64,000 bases of DNA from Apium graveolens (taxonomy: Eukaryota > Streptophyta > Magnoliopsida > Apiales > Apiaceae), in NCBI RefSeq assembly GCF_009905375.1, contig NC_133657.1, positions 44,380,192-44,444,191 on the forward strand. The letters are read 5' to 3'. A model generated the notes under the pieces. The model did no database searches. It saw nothing but the letters and a program-made list of their open reading frames with translations, and had not been told where the DNA came from. Made by a program: the position numbers and the translations under genes. The number at the start of each line of letters is the position of its first letter. The stretch's first letter is position 1. Of the stretch, positions 46,300-58,500 are shown in pieces.

Positions 46300-49200
46300 A
46301 TACTCCTCTTATTGGTTGTCAGCAAAGGGCGCATACCTCGTCATCCTCTGGGTCGGACAACACTATTGCTTTCTCCGTGTATGTCACACCCCCAACTTAA
46401 ATAGCGAAATAAATAGCTATTACATCATTTTAATGAAGGATACACAACCAATCCAAGATCTTACAGTTTAGGGTTTGGAACAGCCCATCACTACCAGCTA
46501 TTACATCTGATTACAAATACCGAATCCTCACAGCTATTATTACTTATTCTACCTGAGCTCGAACATAAGCATCAGCATCACAGGTCTTACGGGCAGTCTG
46601 CTTGAATCTAACCATAGCTGCTAGCTGTAATATCAGGGTAAAGCAAGAAGTGAGCCAAAAGCTCAACAAGTGCTAACAGTACACAAAACATAAATCGAGA
46701 TATACCTTTAGGAATGACAATGGAAAGACATAATCAATGATAACGAGAGATAAAACTTATGTGAGTTGGCATCATTTTGCTTGCATCAAAACAATTTTAA
46801 AATCATTCTTAATCAAAATCATTTTATGACGCTACGGATTACAGCCGGTGATCAGCCGCGAAGTAATCCCGAACCTCGCTGGGTTCTAAAACATTATTGG
46901 GAATCCCTAGGCAACTTTTAAGCCTAATATAAGTGTGGAAAGGACTCGCGTCTCAGTCCAGATCCACCATTCAAAGAAAACATTTATCCCCCTTTGGGAC
47001 TGAAAAATCCACATTTTAATCATTTTAAAAACTGATGCCGATTTATGACAAAATCTCTTTCGACTGTAATCATTTTTATCAAGGGATTATAGATCAACTT
47101 GAAACACTGGAAATATGACACTAAATCTCAGGGCCATGATCCACTAGACTTTACTATATTAGGGTAATTGAGAGGTTTCCATAAACAAGAACTTTGACAA
47201 GGAAATTGAGCAAGGCTATTGGATAATATGAAAGAGTAATGCCAAACTAGGCTTAAAGCAATGGTTGTAGACAAGGTATAGGTATTAGAACATCAAGAAG
47301 ATAAGCATCACTGGTTCCAATAGGATAGAGGTGTTAAAATATAAAGAAAGTGATCATCAGCTCAAGATATAACAGGGTATCAAGCTTTAGGGTAAGGATA
47401 GGGTTATCAAACAATCATGAATGAATTTAAGAAATGATTGGCTTTTAGGTATCAAGATAAAGTTTCTATCGAGGTTATTTCAAGAGTTGAATCAAAGCAT
47501 CAGGGTGCAATATCAAGATTTCTCAGGGATCAATAGCATGATAATCAAAAGGATCAATAAAGTATTATAACAAATCTCTATTTTATCATGGCATTAAACT
47601 ATCATGAAAGACTTTTGAACTACTTGCAATACGTACTCGAGGGTTCATGGCATCTCTATGTAACTCAAAGATAAACAAAAGATACGCTTGATTTAAATAT
47701 ATCAAAATGACTCAGGATAATTGCATCGATATATATATGAACTGTTTACAGTAAATACGAAGGTCAAGTTGAATCACTTGCCTTGAGATAGACTGGTCTG
47801 GTCTGACTGGTAGGAGCAACAACTGGAGCTTCACTCGACTTTTATGGCAAGTTTTCCCTCGTCTCGAGATCCTACATAAATAATAATAATCCTCATTATA
47901 AATATTCTTACCATCTTAACCTATTTACAACCCGAAATTAAACATGGATGGCACTTAGGCCTATACGCACTTAATTCATATCCACCATTATATTTTCAAA
48001 TACACACGTAGCCACATAATCACATATCGTATATTAATACCAAATAACATCATATACACCATAATGCCACACTAGGCTTGGATGATCTCGACTCACCACT
48101 TAAGTCACTTGGTCGCTAACTAAACAAAGTCTTCAAATTTGGGCTTCCTAACTCAATGTGCCTTTCCTAAATTATCCAAAACCTATTGACCCTCACTTGT
48201 GCCTTTTGCTCTACTGACCTTATACTATCTTACAACTATGGTGGTCGACCTAATACTCACTTCTAAGTGTTCTAAAGCTATGTGATAAGTGAAAGTGCTC
48301 ACTGGTGCAAATTTCAGAAAGGTAAACTAAGGTTTCTTGAGTGCATTAGACACTCTTAAACTACAAGTTTTTCTTCAAAAATTTTTACACAAGACTCTCC
48401 TGACTAAGGGCATCTCACAAGCTTGATGTGGCTCAAAGGCCTGGCTTGGGCCTTCTTGGGCCTAAGCTAAAAGTCCAAGGTTCCCCTGTTTTTCTGGGCA
48501 GAAAATGCCCTGACTTGAATTATCTTGTGACACATGGTTCTAGCTCATATCCTATGAACTATGGTTGGAAAAACTTCTCTGACACTACCCTCTAACTAAG
48601 GCCCAATTGGGCCTAATGAGGGCCTACCCATGACATGGCCAAATCTCCCTATTTCTAAGTTGCAACAAACTGTCCCCTGCTGGACAGATTTGGTTATTCT
48701 ACTTGTGCACCTAACCAAATGACATGCAAACCTCCAACCCAACTCCTAAAACCTATTATATACTCCCATACTAACTTCTGGTAGCTTGGGCCTCAAAGTG
48801 CACATCAATGACATGGTCAAAACTCACTCTAAACCTCAGGGTACTAAACTGATTTTTTCTGCAGAAACTATAACTCTCATTTTTCCAAGGCTTTGACTGA
48901 CAAACCTATCTAACAACAACTCAAAACTTAAACAAGACTTATACATGGTATTCTACTGAACTAACTCCCTTTTTCTCAAAATAACCTTGGTGAGATCATC
49001 CTTACCTAAGGTGCAACTATGGCAAAACAAAGAGACTACTCTTTACAAATCACAAACCTTTATGCTCTTGAAGCAACAAGATATATATATTTTTTTTATA
49101 ATAGATAACCACGAATTATTACCATGCAATAAGAAGTATAAATCAATATTAATACATTATTCCTACTGAAATTAAGGCTCACTAACAACATGAATCTAAA

Positions 49201-50711
49201 TGATCAAAACTTCCAAAAAAAAAATCAAAAGTGATTTACATGCATGCATGCTTTCGGATCTTTCAAGCCAAAGCAACATGATTTCCAAATAAATTTTTAT
49301 CATAATTCAACATGCAAGCCTACATGGATTACACTAAAGTAATCAACTAGCATGCAAAAGGGGTTTTATCAAGCTTTACTATAAAATTCACGTTATCATC
49401 ACAAATACACAAAATATGTAACAAGGCACAAACACCATCCATTCGGCTCCTATCAAGTCATGGCCGAATGATTAGGGTAAGACCAACATTTCACAAGTGT
49501 AACACTCTTATGTCTAGCCATTCTTGACCCCTATGATACTATATCTCATGTTGAAAAGCCTTAGATTCACAAGAATCAAGGAGGTTCACTTGAGCTTAAC
49601 AAAAACATCACCAGTCAAGGTCAAAACATAGGGTTTTCACTCTAACTTTTGAAATATATATAAGAATAACATATAGGGAGTAAAATTACTTGGATATAAG
49701 ATAATTGTTGAGTGAGAGTTGAAGAAAGAAGGGATGGGGCTCGGTTTTGGTGTTGCCGAGAGGGGAGGGGAAAACCGAGAGGTGAGGTAGGAGGGAGGGA
49801 GAAGGAGAGTGAAGTGGTGGGGTGAAGTGAGGTGATGATCACTTCTTGGACTTGTTTTTATGCATTGATTTGACTATAATGTGAGTGGGTTTGAGATTTT
49901 ACAAGGAGTAACCCTCCAATATAGTTAGGTAGATTTGCATGCAAGGGTAAAGGGTAAATTGGTTAGCAAAATGTGAGTTAGTGGGGTGAGAATGTCTTCT
50001 TTGCCCTTTGATTAAATAGAAGAGAGTTTGTAATGCAAGGTTATTCATGTAATTTGACTAAATATGACAACTAAAATTTATAATGATTTATTTTTATAAA
50101 ATAAATACAAGTATCAAAAATTATAAAATTTATACATAAATTAACTTGTATTTTTAGAGACTTTATAAAATCATTTTCAAAATTTGTGACAAAATGCCTT
50201 TTAAAGAAGATTTTTCCAAAGCTTAGATATATTCCTTATAAATCAAAAATAAAGAAATTAAATAAACTCTTGCTTTGAAAAATCATATACTACCCAAAGC
50301 AAATTTATAATGCAGAAATTTTCACTCACACAAACGTACAATCATTGAATATATTTTCATTTGACTTAATATTATACCAAATTCACAAATAATATTACAT
50401 AAAATGCCGGTCGTAACAGTGTATGCTGAGTTGAGGCGCTAGTTCGACATGCTTCAGGGAAAATACGACTGACATGACTAGGACCGACTGAAGAACGTGT
50501 ATCCGGACAGCCGAAACTACGAAGGGAAGCCCAAGGAGCAGATGACTGCGAGACTGAGACCTTGGTTCAGTACGTCAACACTAAGCTTGAGGAGATGCCA
50601 GCGCACCGGGACCGTACCAGTCAGTATGTCATTCAGATGGTGGCGGATGAGCTCCAGAGCATTGTGAGGACGCTTCAAGAGGAAAAGACTACCAAGCCCC
50701 ATTCAGATGGA
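46300..50711 (+). pseudogene. Family C pre-gag leader ORF, split by the solo LTR
   Basis: The left part reads HTSSSSGSDNTIAFSVY and continues after the solo LTR as AELRR, stop, FDMLQGKYD. It then runs to ETLVQYVNTKLEEMPAHRDR and VADELQSIVRTLQEEKTTKP, with three stops and one frameshift near 50,550. The C-terminal half looks helical. No known domain is recognised. Its position between primer site and gag matches the pre-gag ORF of family A, although the sequence is different. Could be chance coding, but the frame resumes consistently. Confidence 0.4.
46382..50418 (-). mobile_element. Inverted solo LTR of family C (4,037 bp) nested in family C
   Basis: On the plus strand it starts TGTCACACCCCC and ends GTCGTAACA, so it is a complete LTR in reverse. 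GTGTA is found on both sides (46,377-46,381 and 50,419-50,423), a perfect 5-bp target duplication. Removing LTR plus one GTGTA rejoins a leader ORF in frame (FSVYAELRR). It is thus a later insertion reduced to a solo LTR by recombination. Confidence 0.92.
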
Positions 50712-51042
50712 GTGAGCCTTAGTTCTTTCCATTTACCTTTCATGTTGTTGTACTATCAGGACTCCGTAAAATTTCCCAGTTGTTTCCGTTATTTCCTTTA
50801 AATAAGCCATGTTATTCCTAGAAACAGACTATGTCCCAATCCTATGTATTGTGACCTTTAAAAATTTCAATAATTATGTTCTATTGTTCCATTTGCTCTC
50901 AACCATTATTTTACGTTTTTATATGCATCACCATATCTGCTTAATTCGGAAACTTGACCCTATATGTAAATCAGAATGCCATGCGATACCCTCGAATTAT
51001 TTTATCATTCGTATCTATTTTGACAACTTTTATTTCAGGATC

Positions 51043-51955
51043 ATGCCTCCCAAAAAGAAGAACCCAACAACCACCTTCACCACATACCCAAATATTCTTC
51101 GACTACTGGAAACCTTGCAATAGCAAACCAATGCTATAGCTCAACAACAACTAACTCTTCAACAATGAATTGAAAACCAAGATAACCGTGAGCCACACCA
51201 ACCACCTGAACCACCAGTACCACCTAGACAATTGTCACTTTCAAGGCTTTTCAGAATATGAATCCACCTGTATTTCATGATACCACTGATCCAGTGATAG
51301 CTAACACATGGATCAAGGAGATGGAAAGGGCTTTTGAGTTGGTACAGTTAGGAGACGATCAGAAGACGCCGTATGCTACTTACTTCTTGAAGGGAGAAGT
51401 CATCTATTGCTGGGAATCAGTAAAGGCTATGGAAGTCACTCAGCAGGTTTCTTGGAGAGATTTAAGAAGCTATTTCTGGACAAGTATTACCCTAAGTACA
51501 TGCAGAATCAGATGGAGCTAAAATTTCTTGAGTTGAAGCAAGGGAACATGACTGTATTGGAGTATGAGAAGAAGTTCACTGAGTTGTCAAGGTTTGTGAC
51601 AAAGTATACCAGCACTGAGGAGGAAAAAGCAAAGAAATTTCAGCAAGGACTGGAGCCTTGGATCAGAGATAGGGTGGCTATGTTTGAGCTTGAAACTTAT
51701 GCGGGAGTAGTACAGAAAGCTGCTCTGATTGAGAATAATGAGATGCAGTCAAGGAAAGAGAGGGATAACAAGAAGAGGAAGGTTCCATTTTATGGAGAAA
51801 ATTCTGAAGCTGGAAGTTCGCAAGATCGGAATATAAAGAGGATTGGTTTCCAGAAGGGCGGAAATTTTCAAAAGAAGGGAAATTTGGGCAAAAGGCAAGA
51901 ATCAAAAGGGAACAACCAGGCAAGCCAAGGGCGAGTTGGAGAAAACAGGTTCTAG
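51043..51955 (+). pseudogene. gag: Family C gag capsid region
   Basis: ATG at 51,043 reads MPPKKKNPTTTFTTYPNIL, then has stops near 51,121 and 51,166. The retrotransposon gag domain follows: PPVFHDTTDPVIANTWIKEM, later KYYPKYMQNQMELKFLELKQ and LEYEKKFTELSRFV. A frameshift near 51,440 joins two open frames. It ends in a basic, glycine-rich tail and a TAG at 51,953. Gag forms the virus-like particle. Broken by two stops and at least two frameshifts. Confidence 0.85.
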
Positions 51956-52660
51956 AGACCGGAATGCAAGCACTGTGGAAGAAGGCACCCCGGAGTATGC
52001 AATAAGCTGAGCATGACCTGTTATAGGTGCAATCAGAAGGGACATTTGGCGAATGAGTGCAAGATGCCGAAGCCAGGAGTTACGTGCTACAAGTGTGGGA
52101 AGACTGGACACATGGCTAGGGAGTGTAAGGCAACCGGACCAGTCAAAGCTCTGATGAACGTGGCAAGTACCAGTGCAAGCGTGCCAACTGAGGTATTGGC
52201 ATTACCTCTACCACCTGCACCAACCCCGCAAGCAACAGCAAGGACATTTGATTTGAAGATGAAGGATGCTGTTCAGAATTCTGAGGTGATAGCAGGTACA
52301 CTTTTACTCAATAATGTCAAAGCTAAAGTATTGATTGATTCGGGAGCAACAAGATCTTTCATATCAGAATCTTTTGTTGATAAGCTCCAATGTGATAAAA
52401 TGGTTATGAGTGAGGTAGTAAATGTGGTAATTGCGAACCAAGAGAAGATTCCTATGAATCAATTTTGTCCAAAGTGTGAGATTGATATTTCGGGGTATAA
52501 GTTCTCAGCCGACTTGATACTCTTCAAGTTGGGAGAGTTTGATATAATTTTAGGAATGGATTGGTTAGGAGAGAATAGCGCTCAGATTAATTGTAAGACC
52601 AAGAGAGTGTATTTAAAGATGAAGAGTGGAGAGAAGGTAGTATTTAAGGGGCAGAGGTAA
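51956..52660 (+). pseudogene. pol: Family C zinc knuckles and protease
   Basis: Two canonical CCHC knuckles, CYRCNQKGHLANEC and CYKCGKTGHMAREC, follow a CKHCGRRHPGVC partial knuckle. After a proline/alanine linker the aspartic protease appears: VLIDSGATRSFIS with the active D-S-G, then ILGMDWLGEN. The frame 52,013-52,660 is open. These parts bind element RNA and cleave the polyprotein. It is separated from gag by one stop. Confidence 0.9.
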
Positions 52661-52696
52661 GAGCAACTATTTCTTACAATCGTTCAGGCTAAGAAG

Positions 52697-53420
52697 TTGC
52701 TTAGAAAAGGTTGTGAGTCATTCCTAGCATATGTAATGGATTCAGAGAGAGGCAGCCTCAGCATGGAAGATATTCCTGTAGTTAGTGAGTTCCCCGATGT
52801 GTTTCCCGACGAACTACCAGGCTTACCACCAGATCGACAAATTGAGTTTGAGATCAACCTTTCTCGAGGCACGGAACCAGTTTCAAAGGCCCCATATAGG
52901 ATGGCACCAGCAGAAATGAAAGAGTTGGCGAGCCAGCTACAACAATTATTGGATAAAGGAGTGATACGACCAAGTACGTCGCCATGAGGAGCACCTGTTC
53001 TGTTTGTAAGGAAGAAAGATGGGAGTATGCGTCTATGCATAGATTACCGGGAGTTGAATAAGGTGATGATCAAGAACCGCTACCCGCTACCCGCTACCAA
53101 GGATAGATGACCTTTTTGATCAGTTGAAGGGAGCAAAATGCTTTTCGAAGATTGATCTGAGATCGGGATACCATCAATTAAAGATCAAAGAAGAAGATAT
53201 TCCTAAGACCGTATTCAGGACCAGATATGGGCATTATGAATTCCTAGTAATGCCGTTTGGATTGACCAACGCTCCGGCCGCATTTATGGATCTGATGAAT
53301 CGGGTATTTAAGAATGTGAGTTTTGGTTAAAGGAAGTTCAATTTTTGGGGCATGTTATTGGAAATGAGGGAGTTAAAGTGGATCCGGAAAAGATTGAGGC
53401 AGTTATGAGTTAGGAGAGGC
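52697..53420 (+). pseudogene. pol: Family C reverse transcriptase with catalytic segment deleted
   Basis: The start region is clear: DELPGLPPDRQIEFEINL, then [31 protein letters not shown] and [20 protein letters not shown]. Directly after RVFKN (about 53,314) the sequence jumps to [14 protein letters not shown] in another frame. In related elements about 60-70 residues lie between these, including the catalytic F-I-D-D box. A stop near 52,985 and frame breaks near 53,090 also occur. This RT cannot be active. Confidence 0.88.
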
Positions 53421-53903
53421 CAAAGACTCCTACGGAAGTGCGAAGTTTTCTAGGATTGGCTGGATACTATAGAAGATTCGTCAAGGATTTCTCGAAGATC
53501 GCCACGCCATTGACCAAGTTAACCAGAAAGAATCAAAAGTTTGAATGGAGTGCAGAATGTGAAGATAGCTTTCAAGAGTTAAAGCAAAAGTTGGTAACAG
53601 CTCCGGTGTTGGTACTTCCAGATGATCAAGGGAATTTTGTAATATTCAGCGACGCTTCACATAAGGGTTTGGGTTGTGTGTTGATGCAACACAGTAAAGT
53701 GATCGCATATGCGTCAAGACAGTTGAAGCTGCATGAGTTAAAGTACCCGACGCATGACTTGGAACTAGCCGCCATAGTGTTCGCACTCAAAATCTGGAGA
53801 CATTACCTCTATGGAGAGAAGTGTGAAATCTACACGGATCACAAGAGTTTAAAGTACATTTTACTCAAAAGAGCTCAATATGAGGTAGAGGAGATGGCTG
53901 GAA
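53421..53903 (+). pseudogene. pol: Family C RNase H
   Basis: The open frame starts [20 protein letters not shown] and shows the RNase H acidic residues: [12 protein letters not shown] (D), [14 protein letters not shown] (E) and [11 protein letters not shown] (D). Near 53,880 a frameshift disturbs the linker normally reading [11 protein letters not shown]. Confidence 0.88.
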
Positions 53904-55373
53904 TTGATCAAGGACTATGACTGTTCGATAAATTACCATCCTGGAAAGGCGAACGTAGTGGCCGATGCTCTGAGTAGGAAGGAGAGATTGAATATGATGA
54001 TAACATCAAAAAAGTTAACTGAAGAAATCGAAAAATTGGAATTGGAACTTTGTGCTTATGGAAAAGTCGAGGAAGTTTGTCGTGCAATGACCTTTCAGCC
54101 AACACTAGTGGAAAAGATAAAGAAGTGTCAAGAGGAAGTAATGGAAAAAGAGAAGAATCAGTTATCAGGAGAGGAGATTAATACTCAAAGGGATGAGCAA
54201 GGGATATTAAGATTTTCATCCAAAATATGGATTCCCCATGTACCTGAATTAAAGAATGAGATCCTCTATGAAGCCCACAATTCGAAATTTTCAATCCACC
54301 CGGGAAGCACCAAGATGTATCGAGACTTAAAGAAGAACTTTTGGTGGCCAAATATGAAGCGAGACGTGGCATAATGGGTTGCAAAGTGCTATACTTGTCA
54401 GAGAGTAAAGGCAGGACATCAACGACCAAGCGGATTAATTTAGCCCCTGAAGATTCCAGAATGGAAATGGGAAAATATCGCTATGGACTTTATAGTGGGA
54501 CTACCGCGAACGAAATCCGGACATGACGTAATATGGGTTATAATTGATCGTCTTACGAAGTCGGCGCATTTCCTTCCAATAAACGAGAAGTCGTCATTGG
54601 ACAAGTTGGTTCATTTGTATGTGCGCGAAATCGTACTAAGGCATGGAGTACCCGTATCAATAGTTTCAGACAGAGATCCCCGATTTAACTCGAGATTCTG
54701 GAAGCAATTTCAGGAATGTCTTGGGACAAAGATGAATATGAGCACGGCGTACCACCCGCAGACTGATGGCCAGAGTGAAAGGACAATTCAAACGATTGAA
54801 GACATGTTGCGCAGTTGTGCAATCGATTTTGCAGGAAGTTGGGACGATCACTTGCCGTAGATTGAATTCTCTTACAACAACAGCTATCATTCCAGTATCG
54901 GCATGCCACCATACGAAGCTTTGTACGGGCGAAAGTGTAGATCACCAACAAGTTGGGATGAAGTAGGAGAAGGAAGAATTCTCGGCTCGGAATTGGTACA
55001 ACAGTTGCATGACTCGGTCAAGTTAATTCAGAAAAGGTTGCTTGCTGCTCAAGATAGACAGAGGAAGTATGCGGATCCAGCGTGTAAGGACGTTCAATTC
55101 CAAATTGGCGAAGCTGTGTTGCTGAAGGTGTCACCTAGAAAAGGGTTGATAAGATTTGGCAAGAAAGGGAAGTTAGCACCTAGATACATTGGTCCTTTTG
55201 AGATTTTGAGTCAAGTGGGAAAGGTGGCCTACGAGTTGGCCTTACCACCTCAGTATCAGCATGTGCATAATGTGTTCCATGTGTCGTTGCTTAAAAAGTA
55301 CAATCCTGACGCTAGCCATGTGATAGAATATGAACCTGAAGAAATTCAGGCAGACCTGTCATTTGTGGAGTAA
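53904..55373 (+). pseudogene. pol: Family C integrase
   Basis: A linker GKANVVADALSRKERL precedes the zinc-binding domain (H in YEAHNSKFSIHPG, then CYTCQRVKAGH). The core has D in [16 protein letters not shown] in [13 protein letters not shown] and E in [14 protein letters not shown], so the D-D-E triad is intact. The C-terminal part contains LAPRYIGPFEILSQVGKVAY and HNVFHVSLLKKYNPD. Stops at 54,374, near 54,441 and near 54,858 break it. Integrase would insert cDNA into chromatin. Confidence 0.9.
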
Positions 55374-55557
55374 TCGGTTAAAATACTCGACTGGCAAGTA
55401 AAGAGTCTTAGAAATAAGTCGGTAAAGTTAGTAAAAGTGCTTTGGAGGAACCCTAAGGTCGAAGAATCGACTTGGGAGTTAGAGTCTGATATGCGTTCCC
55501 GGCATCCTCATCTTTTCTCTTAGATTCTGGGGACAAAATCCCTTAAGGGGGAGAGGA
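55374..55557 (+). pseudogene. Family C chromodomain-like end and polypurine tract
   Basis: After a stop the frame continues SVKILDWQVKSLRNKSVKLV then KVLWRNPKVEESTWELESDM, the divergent chromodomain-like tail of Tekay/Del chromoviruses thought to guide insertion. CCTTAAGGGGGAGAGGA (ending 55,557) is the polypurine tract directly before the 3' LTR. Confidence 0.8.
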
Positions 55558-58500
55558 TGTTACGACCGGCATTTTATGTAATATTATTTGTGGATTGGGT
55601 ATAATATTAAAGTCAAATGAAAATATATTCAATGATTGTACGCTAGTATGAGTGAAAATTTCTGCATTATAAATTTGCTTTGTGTAGTATATGATTTTTT
55701 CAAAGCAAGAGTTTATTTAATTTCTTTATTTTTTTGATTTATAAGGAATATTCTAAGCTTTGGAAAAAATTTCTTTGAAAAGGTATTTTGTTCACAAATT
55801 TTGAAATTGATTTTATAAAGTCTCTAAAAATCCAAGTTAATTTATGGTATAAATTTTATAATTTTTGAACTTGTATTTTATTTTATAAAAATAAATCATT
55901 ATAAATTTTAGTTGTTATATTTATCGAATTACATGAATAACCTTGCATGCAAACTCTCTTCTATTCAACTAAAGGGCTAAAAAGGACAATTACAACCCCA
56001 CTAACTCTCATCTTGCTAACCAAATTACTCCTTTGTCCTTGCATGCAAAATGGTCCTAGTATGTGGGAAGGATAATCTTGTCAATTCTCATTTCCACTCA
56101 CTTATTTCAATCAATCAAAATCATAAAAACTCAAAGTACAAAGTGTTGTGATCATTCACCCCACTCCACACTCCACCCTCACTCTCTCCTCCCTCCCTCC
56201 TCCCTCACCTCTCAGTTTTTCCTCCCTCTCGGCAATCACCATAGCCGAAGCCCCCATCCCCTTTCTTTTCTCCATTCTTTCACTCAAACATCCATCTTAT
56301 ATTCAAGTAATCTTGCTCCCTACATGTTGTCTATATATATTTCAAAGAGTTTTGAGTAGAAAGTTTAAGTTTAAGGGTTGCATGTAAAGATTTTAGTGAA
56401 ACTCAAAATACAATCTTGATTCTTATGGATTTAAGGTTGTTTTTGAGAGGACTACAAGGAATGGATAAATGCCAAGTCTTGAGAAGGAAACTCTTGATGA
56501 TTTAATGGCCATTTCCATCCATTTCATTCGGCCATGACCATATGGGAGCCGAATGAATGATCCTTGAAATCATTCTTGTTGTTTTGATCAATTCTTGCAT
56601 GTTTATGTGATAATGACTTGAATTTTGTGGTGAAAATTTGATAAAACTCTTTGCATGCTAAGTGATCATCTAGGTATATCTTATGCTAGGCTTGCATGTC
56701 GATTTTATGATAGAACATATGTAGAAAATGTGTTGTTTTGGTTTGAAAAACCTGAAGGCATGCATGCATGTGGATTTCTCTTAGAATGTTGTAAGATTTT
56801 GATCATTTGGAAAGATTTTGTTAGTGAGCCTTAATTTCAGTAGGAATAATGTGTTAATATTGATTTATGCTTCTTGTTGTATGGTAATAATTCGTGATTA
56901 TCTTTTATAAAAATGCATACCTTGTTGTTTTAAAAGCATGAAGATTTGTGATTTGTGAAGTGTAGATTCTCTTGTTTTTCCATAATTGTACTTAAGGTAT
57001 GGATGATCTCACCAAGGTTATTTTGAGAATAAGGGAGTTAGTTCAGTAGAATACCATGTTTAAGTCTTGGTTTGAGTATTGGGTTGTTGGTAGTTGAGTT
57101 TGTCAAGTCAAAACCTTGGAGAAATGAGAATTATAGTTTCTGCAGAAAATCAGTTTAGTACCCTGAGGTTTAGAGTGAGTTTTGACCATGTCATTGGTGT
57201 GCACTTTGAAGCCCAAGCTACCAAAAGTTAGTATTGGGAGTATATAAAAGGTTTTAGGAGTTGGTTGGAGGTTTGCATGTCATTTGGTTAGGGGCACAAG
57301 TAGAATAACAAAATCTGTCCAGCAGGGGACAGTTTTGTTGCAACTTAGAAATAGGGAGATTTGACCATGTCATGGGTAGGCCCTCATTAGGCCCAATTGG
57401 GCCTTAGTTAGAGGGTATGTCAGAGAAGTTTTTCCAACCATAGTTCATAGCATATGAGTCAGAACCATGTGTCGCAAGTTAATTCAAGTCAGGGCATTTT
57501 CCTGCCCGGAAAAACAGGGGAACCTTGGACTTTTAGCTTAGGCCCAAGAAGGCCCAAGCCAGGCCCTTGAGCCACATCAAGTTTTTGAGATGCCCTTAGG
57601 TCAGGAGAGTCTTGTGTAAATGTTTTGAAGGAAAGCTTGTGGTTTAAGAGTGTCTAATGTACTCAAGAAACCATAGTTGACATTATGAAATTTGCACCAG
57701 TGAGCACTTTCACTTATCACATAGTTTTAGAACACTTAAAAGTGAGTATTAGGTCGACCACCATAGTTTTAAGATAGTATAAGGTCAGTAGAGTAAAAGG
57801 CACAAGTGAGGGTCAATAGGTTTTGGATAATTTAGGAAAGGCACATCGAGTTAGGAAGCCGAAATTAGAAGACTATGTCTAGTTTAGCGATCAAGTGACT
57901 TAAGTGGTGAGTCGAGATCATCCAAGCCTAGTGTTGCATTATGGTATATATGGTTTTATTTGGTGTTAATATATGATATGTGATTATGTGGCTACGTGTG
58001 TACATTTGAAATATAAAGGTGGATATAAATTAAGTGCGTATAGGCCTAAGTGCCATCCGTGTTTAATTTCAAGTTATAAATAGGTTAAGTTTGTGAGAAT
58101 ATATTATAATGAGGATTATTATTATTTATGTAGGATCTCGAGATGAGGGAAAACTTGCCATAAAGGTCGAGTGAAGCTCCAGTTGCTCCTACAAGTCAGA
58201 CCAGACCAGCCTATCTCAAGGCAAGTGATTCAACTTGACCTTCGTATTTACTATAAACAGTTCATATATATATCGATGCAATTATCCTGAGTCATTTTGA
58301 TATATTTAAATCAAGCGTATCTCTCGCTTATCTTCGAATTATATAGAAATGCCATGAACCCTCAAGTATGTATTGCAAGTAGTTCAAAAGTCTTTTCATG
58401 ATAGTTAAATGCCATGATAAAAGAAAGAGTTGTTATATTACTTGATTGATCCTCTTGATTAGCATGATGTTGATTCCTAAGTATTGATATCTCATCCTGA

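Noticed and set aside
53908..54105. Minus-strand frames across the family C pol (also 54,178-54,429 and 54,666-54,951)
   Set aside because: Antisense shadows of clearly recognised integrase and linker frames.
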